From Leptospira kanakyensis (GTDB lineage Bacteria > Spirochaetota > Leptospiria > Leptospirales > Leptospiraceae): 64,000 nucleotides of DNA. Position 1 is the first letter of the stretch. Each line of letters begins with the position of its first letter. The stretch spans positions 186,001 through 250,000 of the forward strand of contig NZ_RQFG01000019.1 in the NCBI RefSeq assembly GCF_004769235.1. The letters are read 5' to 3'. Of the stretch, positions 48,727 through 58,111 are shown one piece after another. A model generated the notes under the pieces. The model did no database searches. It saw only the letters and a list, made by a program, of their open reading frames with translations, and was not told where the DNA came from. The translations under genes and the position numbers were made by a program.

Positions 48727-49697
48727 GTCCGTTTAGCTTCAGCAAACTTTTTTGCAATGTCTCGCCTTCTTGTTATCACTTTGGAAGAGACGGTGGCAAA
48801 GAAGGGATCGTTTGTAAAACTTAACATCTTTGTGTATTCTTCTTCTGCTGTTTCATAGTCTGTGACTTTGGATGCAGTTTCCGCAAAATAATAATGGAAT
48901 TTTTTATCGTAAGGTTTTGGTTTCCCTTCTGCTGTGGTGAGAGTGGTGCGATTGAAAATTTTATAAGCTATATGGAAATTTCCTTTTTCCATTTCAAGCC
49001 TGGCGAATCCCAATTTAACATTTGGACTTTCTTCTTCTATCTTCAGAGCTTTATTCAAATAGAGAAGGGCACGGTTTTTGAGTCCTGTCGCGAGATAATG
49101 ATCCGCAAGACGGATAAGAGCTTCTGTATCATAGGGATTTTTTTCCACAGCCAATTTGTAATTCATAATCGCATAATATACTTGCCTTGTGATCTCAGAT
49201 AGAATTGCGATATGTAAGTAAGTTTTAAAATACTCGGGCATCTCTGCTTTGGCGTATTCAAATTCAACTAGTGCCTTTTCATACTTCATTTCCAAAGAAT
49301 ACAGGCGTCCTAAGTTGTATCGGAAAGGAAAAAATTGAGGATCAAACCTGACGCCGGCTTCCAAACGTTTGATGACTTCATTCCTGGTATTTGGTTTTCC
49401 GTTCAAAAGAATTTCAATGGTATCGTTATTCCATTTTCCCGAATTGGTGATGGTTTCTGTGCCATAGGTAAAACTTCCGTTGGATTTGGGTGGTTCCCCT
49501 TGGAAGAGTTTTCCTCGTGCCAAAATAAAATCATCTTTTTGGTAGATAAAGGAACCGTTTGGAAAATCAGAGGTATCGAATTCTTGGTCTTTGCCCCACA
49601 GGATTTCCGGATATTCCTGATTCCCAATCAATTTTTGTCCCCAAATCAGACTGGGGATAAAAAACATAAGTGCGAGACTGAAGCTACGGAAGAACAT
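48681..49697 (-). CDS. Exported tetratricopeptide-repeat protein
   Basis: 338 residues from ATG 49697. An ATG 11 codons upstream would run into ccmA. The start MFFRSFSLALMFFIPSLIWGQK reads as a signal peptide. The middle (about 125-310) holds several TPR-like helical pairs, such as YNLGRLYSLEMKYEKALVEF and ALIRLADHYLATGLKNRALL. The C-terminus is acidic. Function is unknown, probably periplasmic protein interaction. It is divergent from ccmA, with only 8 bp between the two start codons. Confidence 0.72.
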   Translation of the reverse strand: MFFRSFSLALMFFIPSLIWGQKLIGNQEYPEILWGKDQEFDTSDFPNGSFIYQKDDFILARGKLFQGEPPKSNGSFTYGTETITNSGKWNNDTIEILLNGKPNTRNEVIKRLEAGVRFDPQFFPFRYNLGRLYSLEMKYEKALVEFEYAKAEMPEYFKTYLHIAILSEITRQVYYAIMNYKLAVEKNPYDTEALIRLADHYLATGLKNRALLYLNKALKIEEESPNVKLGFARLEMEKGNFHIAYKIFNRTTLTTAEGKPKPYDKKFHYYFAETASKVTDYETAEEEYTKMLSFTNDPFFATVSSKVITRRRDIAKKFAEAKRTQLDDSEEETTPPNE

Positions 49698-49705
49698 GGT
49701 GTAGA

Positions 49706-50326
49706 ATGAACCAAACACTTTTGGAAACAAAAGCGCTTAGTATAAGTGTCGGCGAAAAGGTCTTACTTAGAGAGATCAATCTTTCTTTTTTTGAGACAGG
49801 CCTTGTGGCAGTACTCGGAGAAAATGGAGCAGGGAAGTCGACTCTTTTAAAAGAGATTTACCACCATTCCCTTACTTCTCCGAAATGGAAGTGGAACCAA
49901 GGCAAAAAAAAATTGAGTTACCTCGGCCATGAGTTAGGATTTTACTCCTCACTTAGTTTAGAAGAAAATTTAGATTACTTTTCTAAGTTAGATGGGACAA
50001 AACCAGATCTAGAAAAAAGAAAAACTCTGTTAGAAGCCTTTCGTTTGCAAAAAAGAATTTGGGATCCCATTCATACATTCTCACGTGGAATGAAACAAAA
50101 GGTGGCTATCCTTCGTGTTTTACTTTCTTCTGCGGAAATGATATTATTTGATGAACCATATACAGGCCTTGATGCCGAATCATCAAAAATTTTGAGTGAA
50201 CTTTTGAATTTGGAATCGAAATCCAGAATCATTCTAATTGTTCTCCATTCGGTTCCAAAAGAATTACAATGTACATCCCAATTACAAATTGAGAAGGGAG
50301 GAGTGATTGTTACTCACCTTACTTAA
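49706..50326 (+). CDS. ccmA: Heme exporter ATP-binding protein CcmA
   Basis: A 206-residue ABC ATPase of CcmA size, with GENGAGKST (Walker A, about 38-46), LGHELGFYSSLSLEENL (typical CcmA region), FSRGMKQK (signature variant) and ILFDEPYTGLD (Walker B). It acts with CcmB and CcmC to release heme-loaded CcmE in system I cytochrome c maturation. The last 20 bp overlap ccmB. Confidence 0.88.
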   Translation: MNQTLLETKALSISVGEKVLLREINLSFFETGLVAVLGENGAGKSTLLKEIYHHSLTSPKWKWNQGKKKLSYLGHELGFYSSLSLEENLDYFSKLDGTKPDLEKRKTLLEAFRLQKRIWDPIHTFSRGMKQKVAILRVLLSSAEMILFDEPYTGLDAESSKILSELLNLESKSRIILIVLHSVPKELQCTSQLQIEKGGVIVTHLT

Positions 50327-50963
50327 AAAAGAATTTTATCTGATTGGCAGATCGCTCGGAGGGATCGTTTCTCTTTTTACCTTAAGTGTTTCTGTGGTTT
50401 TTATTTTTTACACTTCCATCGAAGTAAACGAAATGTTGTCGGAAAGAAGCATTCGTGGAATCAAATGGGCGATTATATTTTTGCTGAATTTTGTGATCGT
50501 GAGCCAAAGCCTTTGGGAAGAACGTGAGTCCATGGGTTGGGAAGCCAGTCTTTCTTTTGTGAGTCCGATTTCGCTTTATTTGGCCAAGTCTCTTGCCATT
50601 TGGTTTTGTACGGTTTTAGTGAATGCGTCCCTTGTCCTTGTCCTTTCCGTATTCTTTCAAAACATGAGTGTCGACAGGTTCTTCGGAGAATGGCTTTTTG
50701 CCAATTTGGGAAGTGGGTGTTTGGTTTTCCTCGGAGTTTCACTCGGCCTCATAGCCTTTGAAAGCAGACTGAAAGAAATCATCATTCCGCTCTTACAACT
50801 TCCTTTTTCCATTCCACTTTTTCTTTTTGGGTTGGAGGCAGAAAATCGGTATTGGTTGGAGCCAGGGTTTTACCTACCTTCCGTGGGTTTACTTCTCTTT
50901 TTTATGTTATTTTATGCAACCCTTGGTTCAGTAATGATTGAGATTCTAAGGAATGAGCATTAG
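50307..50963 (+). CDS. ccmB: Heme exporter permease CcmB
   Basis: A 218-residue membrane protein with six hydrophobic segments, read from TTG 50307 with GGAGG 5 bp upstream inside ccmA. Conserved pieces are LLKKEFYLIGRS at the start and the region SLSFVSPISLYLAKSLAIW. It pairs with CcmA, which it overlaps by 20 bp. Confidence 0.85.
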   Translation: MLLTLLKKEFYLIGRSLGGIVSLFTLSVSVVFIFYTSIEVNEMLSERSIRGIKWAIIFLLNFVIVSQSLWEERESMGWEASLSFVSPISLYLAKSLAIWFCTVLVNASLVLVLSVFFQNMSVDRFFGEWLFANLGSGCLVFLGVSLGLIAFESRLKEIIIPLLQLPFSIPLFLFGLEAENRYWLEPGFYLPSVGLLLFFMLFYATLGSVMIEILRNEH

Positions 50964-51014
50964 GGCCTTGTTTTCTCCTAGAATTTCTTTCTATCTCTGA
51001 AAATCTGGAAAAAA

Positions 51015-51713
51015 ATGGAACGTAAGATTCGGATATTCCACCCTGCTTTCGACATCGGTTTTTATCTTGTTGTATGTACCTCACTTGTGTTTGCCGTTAT
51101 CTTTTCGTTAGTGTATCCCAATGTCATTTTGGAACAGGGTTTAAGCCATAGAATTTTTTACTTACATGTTCCGGTCGCATGGGTCGCGTTATATGGCCCA
51201 GTTTTGTCCTTTTTATTCTCTTTGATATTTCTCTTTTCGAGAAATATGTTTTGGGACAGGCTTGCCTTCACTGCCAACCAACTGGCTTTTTTATTCGCTG
51301 TAGGTGTTTTGTTTTCTGGTCCCATTTGGGCTTATAGCGCTTGGGGAGTGCCTTGGGACAAAACGGACGCTAGGTTACAGTCTTTTTTCATTTTATGTAT
51401 TTCCCTTGTGAGTTATTTTATTTTCCGGTACTTAGTTCCGGGAAAAACAAAAAAAGCCATTCTTTCCGCTTACCTTTCCGTTCTTTGTGCTGTGAGCGCC
51501 ATCCTCACTTGGGGTGCCATTCGTTGGATTGAAAATCCAGGAAACCATCCGGGGAGTGTTTTGGGAAAAGGGGGAATGGATTCTGATATGAAACAAAGTA
51601 TGTGGCTCGGGGTCATTGCCTTCCACTTCCTATTTCTTTTCCTTTTTCTTATTTCCAATCGCAGTGAAAAAATCCAAGATATCAGATCCAAACTGAAATC
51701 GGAACTGGATTAA
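51015..51713 (+). CDS. ccmC: Cytochrome c biogenesis protein CcmC
   Basis: A 232-residue protein with six membrane helices. It has [17 protein letters not shown] (heme-ligand His, about residue 52), the WWD-like loop [15 protein letters not shown] (about 109-123), and a second His in [13 protein letters not shown]. The loop has lost some of the tryptophans of the usual WGTWWVWDAR. It loads heme on CcmE, but no ccmE or ccmD lies here. It is 3 bp before the response-regulator phosphatase gene. Confidence 0.86.
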   Translation: MERKIRIFHPAFDIGFYLVVCTSLVFAVIFSLVYPNVILEQGLSHRIFYLHVPVAWVALYGPVLSFLFSLIFLFSRNMFWDRLAFTANQLAFLFAVGVLFSGPIWAYSAWGVPWDKTDARLQSFFILCISLVSYFIFRYLVPGKTKKAILSAYLSVLCAVSAILTWGAIRWIENPGNHPGSVLGKGGMDSDMKQSMWLGVIAFHFLFLFLFLISNRSEKIQDIRSKLKSELD

Positions 51714-51716
51714 ACT

Positions 51717-52844
51717 ATGCCAACAGAAGAAGCCATTCATACCATTCTGATTGTGGATGACGTTCCAGAAAATGTGGAACTCTTGAAATACCTTTTGCAA
51801 CAAGAAGGGTTCAAAACCTATACTGCATACTCTGCGGAAGAAGCAAGGCTCGTTCTATTAAATACAGCCATCGATACACTTCTGTTAGATGTCAATATGC
51901 CAGTACAAGATGGATTTTCGTTTTGTCGGGAACTGCGAACTATGGACCAGTTCAAACTCCTTCCCATTCTTTTTATTACATCCATAGAAAGAGAAGTGGG
52001 ATTTCAGGAAGCCATGAAAAATGGTGGAGATGATTTTATCAACAAACCCTTTAACAAAAGGGAACTTGTGGCAAAAATTCATTCGGTGATTCGTTTGAAG
52101 GATTTGCAGGACGAATTGTACACACAAAAAAGCAAATATGAAAAGGAACTCCAGACCGCAAGGAGAGTCCAAGACCAACTCATTCCAGAAAAAAGTTTTA
52201 TTTGGAACGGAATCAAAGCCCAAACCTTATTCCATCCGTATTTACAAATTGGGGGAGACTTTGTCGACTCTTGGATTGAAGAAAAAAAACTCCATATCGT
52301 CATTGCGGATTGTTCGGGTCATGGACCAAGTGCTGCCCTCATTGGCGCCATGTTTAAAATGCAATTATTCAACTTAGTTCCTTCTATGGGCCTTCATGCC
52401 CGAGTAGAACACTTACGTAAAAACATGGAACTTGTCCTTCCTGAAGATTATGCCATTACTTTTTGTTATGCGATCCTTGATGGAGATTTAAAACTTTCTT
52501 ATATCAATGGGGGTCATCCCGCACCCATTGTTTATATAGATGGAGAAACAAAATTTCTAAAAGGTATGAGTCCTATGATTATGGGGATCAACTTTACCGC
52601 CAACGATGAAGTACAAACCGTACAACTAAAGAACGGTTCTATGTTTTTTATGTATACGGACGGTGCCAGTGAAGCAATGAATTCCAAGTCTGAATACATA
52701 ACCGAAGAGGGAATGAAAGAGATCTTTCATAAATCAGTTAAGTCAGGGGAAGATATTTTGTTATCAGTCCAAAATCAAATTTTAGAATTTTGTGGATCTT
52801 CCACTCCCAGTGATGATATGGCCATGGTGTGTATACAGTTATGA
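51717..52844 (+). CDS. Response regulator with a PP2C (RsbU/SpoIIE-type) phosphatase output
   Basis: A 375-residue protein. A receiver domain (residues 8-125) has the acidic pair in [10 protein letters not shown], the phosphoacceptor Asp in [12 protein letters not shown] (about 60), and the conserved Lys in [12 protein letters not shown] linker helix ([13 protein letters not shown]) leads to a PPM-type domain with [30 protein letters not shown] and the C-terminal SDDMAMVCI. Such proteins dephosphorylate anti-sigma-factor antagonists. It is 3 bp after ccmC and overlaps purC by 4 bp. Confidence 0.9.
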   Translation: MPTEEAIHTILIVDDVPENVELLKYLLQQEGFKTYTAYSAEEARLVLLNTAIDTLLLDVNMPVQDGFSFCRELRTMDQFKLLPILFITSIEREVGFQEAMKNGGDDFINKPFNKRELVAKIHSVIRLKDLQDELYTQKSKYEKELQTARRVQDQLIPEKSFIWNGIKAQTLFHPYLQIGGDFVDSWIEEKKLHIVIADCSGHGPSAALIGAMFKMQLFNLVPSMGLHARVEHLRKNMELVLPEDYAITFCYAILDGDLKLSYINGGHPAPIVYIDGETKFLKGMSPMIMGINFTANDEVQTVQLKNGSMFFMYTDGASEAMNSKSEYITEEGMKEIFHKSVKSGEDILLSVQNQILEFCGSSTPSDDMAMVCIQL

Positions 52845-53698
52845 TTCCTAGTCCCAGTTATAAAGGCAAAGTCAGAGATGTTTATGATTTAGGAGATTCG
52901 CTTCTCCTTGTAGCAACCGATCGAATTTCTGCATTTGATGTCGTATTTGAAGAACCGGTTTTGGATAAGGGAAAAATCCTGACTCGTATCTCCACCGCTT
53001 GGTTTCGTCATTTTCCAGAGATCCAAAATCATTTGATCACAGACGATGTGTCCAAATTTCCACCTCCGTTTCAAAAGGAAGAGTCTCTAAAAGGTCGTTC
53101 GGTTCTTGTCAAAAAAGCCAAACGAATTGATTTTGAATGTGTGGTTCGGGGTTATTTAACAGGCTCTGCATGGAAAGAATACAAAACGGATGGAACCATC
53201 GCCCACGTAAAATATCCCCAAGGAATCCTTGAGTCGTACAGGTTTGAAACTCCCATCTTCACACCGGCTAGAAAAAATGATTCCGGTCATGATGAAAATG
53301 TGAGTGAGTCCACAATGGAAGCCGAAGTGGGGAAAGAATTGTTTGCAGTGCTGAAAAACCTTTCTTTACAACTTTACAACAAAGCACACGACCTTATGGC
53401 AAAACAAGGGATCCTCCTTTGTGACACAAAATTTGAATTTGGACTCATTGACGGAAAACCCATCTTAATTGATGAAATCCTGACTCCGGATTCCTCTCGG
53501 TATTGGGACGGCTCCACTTACGAACTTGGCAAAACTCCCGCCAGTTTCGATAAACAAATCCTCCGGAATTGGCTCGAATCTACGGACTGGGACAAAAATC
53601 CTCCCGCTCCCGCTTTGCCCGAATCCTTGATCCTAGAACTACGTAAAAAATACTTGGAATTGGAAGATAAAATCACCCTATGTTTGTCGCAAAAATAA
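52841..53698 (+). CDS. purC: Phosphoribosylaminoimidazole-succinocarboxamide synthase
   Basis: 285 residues from ATG 52841, which overlaps the previous stop as ATGA. A GTG at 52829 is in frame but unneeded. It has [26 protein letters not shown] (from about residue 7), [13 protein letters not shown] (about 100-112) and [14 protein letters not shown], all SAICAR synthetase signatures. It is the ATP-dependent step joining CAIR and aspartate. It overlaps purS by 19 bp. Confidence 0.95.
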   Translation: MIPSPSYKGKVRDVYDLGDSLLLVATDRISAFDVVFEEPVLDKGKILTRISTAWFRHFPEIQNHLITDDVSKFPPPFQKEESLKGRSVLVKKAKRIDFECVVRGYLTGSAWKEYKTDGTIAHVKYPQGILESYRFETPIFTPARKNDSGHDENVSESTMEAEVGKELFAVLKNLSLQLYNKAHDLMAKQGILLCDTKFEFGLIDGKPILIDEILTPDSSRYWDGSTYELGKTPASFDKQILRNWLESTDWDKNPPAPALPESLILELRKKYLELEDKITLCLSQK

Positions 53699-53928
53699 AT
53701 GTTACCCTCAAAGAATCGGTTCTTGACCCCCAAGGCCAAACCGTTCTCCGCACCCTTCATGACCAAGGGAAAAATTTGATCTCTGACCTAAGAGTGGGGA
53801 AATACATTGAAATGAAAATAGATGCTAGTTCTCAAGCAGATGCGGAAATTTCAGCAAAAGAAATTTGTGAATCTTTACTTGTGAACCAAGTGATTGAAAC
53901 TTACCGGTTGGTTGTGGAGAAAGTATGA
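53680..53928 (+). CDS. purS: Phosphoribosylformylglycinamidine synthase subunit PurS
   Basis: An 82-residue protein with [19 protein letters not shown] at the start and VGKYIEM in the middle, the PurS pattern. It bridges PurQ and PurL in the small-subunit type FGAM synthase. It overlaps purC by 19 bp and purQ by 4 bp, and purL is not in the window. Confidence 0.93.
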   Translation: MFVAKINVTLKESVLDPQGQTVLRTLHDQGKNLISDLRVGKYIEMKIDASSQADAEISAKEICESLLVNQVIETYRLVVEKV

Positions 53929-54572
53929 AGGTAAGAGTGGTTACCTTTCCTGGATCCAATTGTGATAAGGATGTAGGATCCGTTCTCGAATCTGAATTTG
54001 GTGCCAAGGTCGATTACACTTGGTACAAAGAATCCTTTTCTGATACTCCTGACCTTGTGGTTTTACCAGGTGGATTTTCCTTTGGAGATTATTTACGATG
54101 TGGGGCAATGGCAAAGTTTTCAAATGCTATGGAATCCGTTGTCAAATACGCAAACCAAGGGGGAAAGGTATTAGGAGTTTGTAATGGATTTCAAATCCTT
54201 ACAGAGTCGGGACTCCTTCCCGGTGCTTTACTTCATAACAGAACTTTAAAGTATATTTGTAAAGATGTAGATCTCATTCCTGTTTCCGAAAACAAAATTG
54301 CAAAGGGTATCAAAGGAACACTTTCTATTCCGATTGCTCATGGAGAAGGTGCATACTTTGCCGATGCAAATACCTTAGAACGATTAGAAAAAAATGGGCA
54401 AGTTGTCTTTCGTTACAAACAAAATCCCAACGGATCTTTAAATGATATCGCAGGAATTTGTAACGAAGCTGGAAACGTTCTAGGAATGATGCCCCATCCG
54501 GAACGAGCGATCAATCCATATACTGGAAAGATGGACGGAAAACAAATTTTAGAAGTTCTATTAAAAAAATAG
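53925..54572 (+). CDS. purQ: Phosphoribosylformylglycinamidine synthase subunit PurQ (glutaminase)
   Basis: A 215-residue class I glutamine amidotransferase with TFPGSNCDKD, PGGFSFGDYLR, the nucleophile in GVCNGFQIL (Cys at about residue 86), and the His/Glu pair in MMPHPERA. It supplies ammonia to PurL. The ATGA overlap with purS points to coupled translation. Confidence 0.96.
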   Translation: MKVRVVTFPGSNCDKDVGSVLESEFGAKVDYTWYKESFSDTPDLVVLPGGFSFGDYLRCGAMAKFSNAMESVVKYANQGGKVLGVCNGFQILTESGLLPGALLHNRTLKYICKDVDLIPVSENKIAKGIKGTLSIPIAHGEGAYFADANTLERLEKNGQVVFRYKQNPNGSLNDIAGICNEAGNVLGMMPHPERAINPYTGKMDGKQILEVLLKK

Positions 54573-54626
54573 AAATCTTTTTAACCTTTTCTTGCTTTTT
54601 CGTCCAATTGAATTACAAGGGAAGGT

Positions 54627-55910
54627 ATGCGATTTCAAGAAGACTCTATTGATTGTGTAGACTTCATTCTAAAAAAAGATGAAGTTTTAACCATCATCTT
54701 AGGTGGGGGAAAAGGAACTCGTTTATTACCTCTTACAGAAAAAAGATCCAAACCAGCTGTGAGTTTTGGTGGAAAGTACCGCCTCATCGACATTCCTATT
54801 TCCAATTCTCTTAACAGTGGTTTTGAAAAGATATTTATCCTCACCCAGTTTAATTCTTACTCGCTCAATCGTCATATCAACAGGACTTACGCGACAAACA
54901 ATATCCACCAAAAAAGTTTTGTAGAGATCATTGCTGCAGAACAAACGGTATCTAGTGCCAATTGGTTTGAAGGAACAGCCGATGCCGTAAGAAAGGTTCT
55001 CCCTTATATCCGAGAACAAAAACCCAAATACGTTCTTATCCTTTCTGGGGACCAACTTTACAATATGGATCTTTCTGACTTTATGCAGAGCCATCTAATG
55101 GATCCTGAAACAGAAATTTCTGTGGCAACCAATGCCATTCCTGAAGATCAAATTTACGGACTTGGGATCGTGAAAGCGGGAGTGGGTGGGTTCATCCAAG
55201 AGTTCATTGAAAAACCCCAAGACATCTCTCAAGTCGAATCCTGTCGGACAAAAAATGGGAACTTCCTTGCGAATATGGGGATTTATATTTTTAACACATC
55301 CACTCTCATTGATGTGTTGGAAGATCGGAATATGGCAGACTTTGGAAAGGAAATTTTACCAAAGGCGATCCGTGAAAGAAAGGTGAAAGCTTATACTTAC
55401 GATGGTTATTGGGAAGACATTGGAACCATCAAAGCATTTTACGAAGCCAACTTGATGTTAACCGACCATATTCCTAAGTTCAATTTATACTTAGAAAAAA
55501 CTCCTATCTACACAAGAGCACGAGCCCTTCCTCCATCTAAAATCATCCAAGCTGTGGTGAACCAAGCACTCATTTCAGAAGGTACTATCTTAAACCAATG
55601 TGAGGTGCACCGTTCCATCATTGGGGTTCGCCAACTCATTGCTTCCGGAACCAAAATCTACGACTCCATCATTATGGGTCTTGACCACTATGGTTATTTT
55701 GACAGGAAGTCAGGAAAGATTCCCATTGGGATTGGGCCTAACTGCGAAATACGACGGACAATTGTCGACAAAGACTGCGCCATCGGCGCCAACGTTCGGC
55801 TGTTAAACGAACAGAACCTCCAAGAATATGAGGATGAATATGTGCGGATCCGTGAAGGCATCATCGTGGTTCCGAGGCATACCGCAGTTCCGGATGGGTA
55901 TACCATTTAA
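54627..55910 (+). CDS. glgC: Glucose-1-phosphate adenylyltransferase
   Basis: A 427-residue enzyme forming ADP-glucose for glycogen or other alpha-glucans. It has ILGGGKGTRLLPLTEKRSKP (about 24-43), GGKYRLIDIPISNS, GTADAVRKVL, GDQLYNMD, FIEKP and the C-terminal beta-helix with DKDCAIGANV. The KRSKPAVSFGGKYR region includes the activator-linked basic residues of the family. A ribosome site GGGAAGG lies before the ATG. It is 54 bp after purQ and may still share its transcript. Confidence 0.95.
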   Translation: MRFQEDSIDCVDFILKKDEVLTIILGGGKGTRLLPLTEKRSKPAVSFGGKYRLIDIPISNSLNSGFEKIFILTQFNSYSLNRHINRTYATNNIHQKSFVEIIAAEQTVSSANWFEGTADAVRKVLPYIREQKPKYVLILSGDQLYNMDLSDFMQSHLMDPETEISVATNAIPEDQIYGLGIVKAGVGGFIQEFIEKPQDISQVESCRTKNGNFLANMGIYIFNTSTLIDVLEDRNMADFGKEILPKAIRERKVKAYTYDGYWEDIGTIKAFYEANLMLTDHIPKFNLYLEKTPIYTRARALPPSKIIQAVVNQALISEGTILNQCEVHRSIIGVRQLIASGTKIYDSIIMGLDHYGYFDRKSGKIPIGIGPNCEIRRTIVDKDCAIGANVRLLNEQNLQEYEDEYVRIREGIIVVPRHTAVPDGYTI

Positions 55911-56025
55911 GTCAATTTGACACATTTATGTAAAATATAGGTCAATATTCCTTGGGATTGTCTCAGATTTAGGGATTTTGACTTGTCAGTTTTCTTCCGG
56001 GTTCTAGGCTGGACGAAAGGGAACC

Positions 56026-57264
56026 ATGTTCACAGCGGAATCAACGGAAGGAAACCAGTTTTGGAACGAGACATATTTTGTCCCTCATTTCCAACCCATC
56101 GTCAATGCCATCAATCGGTCTATTTCTGCCTATGAAGTCTTGGGCAGGCAGTTCAATCCTAAGGAAAATACCTATGAGTCTCTCGGCGGTCTTTTTCACA
56201 ATCGAGACCAGGACCCGGTACCTGTTTACAATATTGACCGCATCCTTAGGGAAAAGGCGGTCAAAACCTTAAAAGAGAGTAACCTTCGCACCAAGCTCTT
56301 TTTCAATATGATGCCGAACTTTCTTTCTCGGGTTCATCATACCGATCTTTTTGCCGAAAACTTTCATATCATCCAACTCATCGAAAAATATGGAATCGAT
56401 CGCAACCAAGTGGTGATCGAAATCACAGAGGATGAATTTGATGGTTCGATTGACCGCCTCATTCAAATTGTCCAAATCTTTCGTGATTATGGACTCAAAA
56501 TCGCCATTGATGATTTGGGAACCGGTTTTTCCAATTTAGAGCGAATTGGGTATTTACACCCCGACATTATGAAAGTGGATATTCGCATCATGCGCGAGAG
56601 TTTGAATAAAAATTCATTCAAACAGGTTCTTGGAGCCATTTCGGAGATGTCTCAGAAACTCGGAAGCCAACTTCTTTTTGAAGGGATTGAAACGGAGGAA
56701 GAGGTAAATTTAGCCCTTTCGATGGGAGCAAACCTTCTGCAGGGATTCTATTTTTCCACTCCAAACCCCCATTTTCTCAATCGCAATACTTTCTCCGATA
56801 AAATGAAAACCGTCCTCGAAAACTTCTCCAGCGTGCGTTCGAACGAACTCCGGGAAAAGGGAATCAGAGAACAACGGATCATTGACCAACTCCAAGACCT
56901 TTTTTATGAACTTTCTGATGTCAAAGAGGAGGATTTTTCCTACCGGTTTGGCCAAATCCTAAGTGCTTTGCCTAGAGAAATCCTGAAGGTCTTTGTTTGT
57001 GACGCAGAAGGTTACCAAATCACTCCTACTTACGATTTGGACAGAATGAATGGTGGGTATTTAGAAAGATCCCGCCAAATTGGGAACAACTACGCTTGGA
57101 AACCTTACTTTTTGAAACATAAAGAAGAGTCGGAACGGTTCCGTAAAAAATGGGGAGTCACCTATCCACTTTACGATATCTCGAACCAAAACCAATATGT
57201 GATCTTTACTTTCTCTTTGATGAACGGAAAGATCCTGATTGCCCAGGTAGGTTGGTCGGAATAG
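56026..57264 (+). CDS. EAL-domain cyclic-di-GMP phosphodiesterase with a C-terminal sensory-type domain
   Basis: 412 residues. The N-terminal EAL domain (about 15-255) has the signature as EVLGR (37-41), the NMMP and EITE metal sites, IDDLGTGFSNLERI, KVDIR, and FEGIETEEE, so all catalytic residues appear present. The C-terminal 150 residues include ILKVFVCDAEGYQITPTYDL and NYAWKPYFL, resembling the PAS/Cache-like domain of YkuI-type proteins. No signal peptide or membrane helix is seen, so it should be cytoplasmic. The 115-bp gap before it carries a GTCAA-T-TTGAC dyad and no clear promoter. Confidence 0.87.
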   Translation: MFTAESTEGNQFWNETYFVPHFQPIVNAINRSISAYEVLGRQFNPKENTYESLGGLFHNRDQDPVPVYNIDRILREKAVKTLKESNLRTKLFFNMMPNFLSRVHHTDLFAENFHIIQLIEKYGIDRNQVVIEITEDEFDGSIDRLIQIVQIFRDYGLKIAIDDLGTGFSNLERIGYLHPDIMKVDIRIMRESLNKNSFKQVLGAISEMSQKLGSQLLFEGIETEEEVNLALSMGANLLQGFYFSTPNPHFLNRNTFSDKMKTVLENFSSVRSNELREKGIREQRIIDQLQDLFYELSDVKEEDFSYRFGQILSALPREILKVFVCDAEGYQITPTYDLDRMNGGYLERSRQIGNNYAWKPYFLKHKEESERFRKKWGVTYPLYDISNQNQYVIFTFSLMNGKILIAQVGWSE

Positions 57265-57319
57265 AATCTTGTTTTTTTTGAGTGGTGCTTTTTCCTGGTA
57301 GAAGGGATTCGTCTAAATT

Positions 57320-57334
57320 ATAGAATCATTCTAA
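57320..57334. promoter_or_regulatory. Fur/PerR-like palindrome upstream of sufC
   Basis: ATAGAATCATTCTAA contains the perfect 6-1-6 palindrome TAGAAT-C-ATTCTA (57321-57333). It matches the B. subtilis Per box (TTATAATnATTATAA) at 11 of 14 fixed positions. It lies 25 bp before the TTG start of sufC in the 94-bp gap after the EAL gene. Regulation of Suf genes by iron or peroxide through a Fur-family repressor would fit, but no repressor gene is nearby. Confidence 0.5.
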
Positions 57335-57358
57335 ATATATACAAAACAGGATACCACC

Positions 57359-58111
57359 TTGTCCGCTATTCTCGAAATTAAATCTCTACACGCTAATGTA
57401 GGGGACAAAACGATCCTCCGGGGAGTCAATCTCACCATCGGACCCGGAGAGGTTCATGCCATTATGGGACCCAATGGGTCAGGAAAGAGTACACTTTCCA
57501 ATGTCATTCTAGGACATCCGAAATATACGATCACTTCTGGAGATATCCTCTTTAAGGGAGAGTCCATTTTAAATAAAACAACCGACGAAAGGGCAAGGCT
57601 TGGACTCTTTTTGTCCTTCCAATACCCAACTTCCCTTCCTGGTGTTACGATTGGAAATTTTCTAAAATCAATTCTCAAAGCGCACAGGGGGAAAGAAGTT
57701 CCCGTCAAAGAATTCAAACAAGAACTAAAACAGTCTATGGATCTTTTGGAAGTTCCACAATCATTTATCGGGCGTTATGTGAATGATGGGTTTTCCGGTG
57801 GTGAAAAAAAACGCGCTGAAATTTTACAGATGAGTTTACTCAAACCAATTTTATCCATTTTGGATGAAACTGATTCTGGTTTGGATATCGATGCATTACG
57901 AATTGTTTCTGAAGGAATCAATTCCAATAGAAATCCGGAACGTTCCATCCTCCTCATCACTCACTACCAAAGGATGCTCAATTATATTGTTCCTGATTTT
58001 GTACATGTGTTTGCGGATGGACGAATTTTAGAAACAGGTGGAAAGGATCTTTCCTTAAAATTAGAGGAAGTGGGATACGATTGGATTTTGGAGAGAGAAG
58101 GGGTCAAATGA
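57359..58111 (+). CDS. sufC: Fe-S cluster assembly ATPase SufC
   Basis: A 250-residue ABC-type ATPase from TTG 57359. It has [10 protein letters not shown] (Walker A), [16 protein letters not shown], a Q-loop in [23 protein letters not shown] (signature) and [11 protein letters not shown] (Walker B), all typical of SufC. It energises the SufBCD scaffold in the cytoplasm. Its stop overlaps the sufD ATG as ATGA. Confidence 0.94.
   Translation: MSAILEIKSLHANVGDKTILRGVNLTIGPGEVHAIMGPNGSGKSTLSNVILGHPKYTITSGDILFKGESILNKTTDERARLGLFLSFQYPTSLPGVTIGNFLKSILKAHRGKEVPVKEFKQELKQSMDLLEVPQSFIGRYVNDGFSGGEKKRAEILQMSLLKPILSILDETDSGLDIDALRIVSEGINSNRNPERSILLITHYQRMLNYIVPDFVHVFADGRILETGGKDLSLKLEEVGYDWILEREGVK

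Noticed and set aside
55911..56025. Riboswitch or promoter between glgC and the EAL gene
   Set aside because: Only a 5-bp dyad and unpaired TTGAC-like hexamers were seen, with no well-spaced -10 box or recognisable fold.
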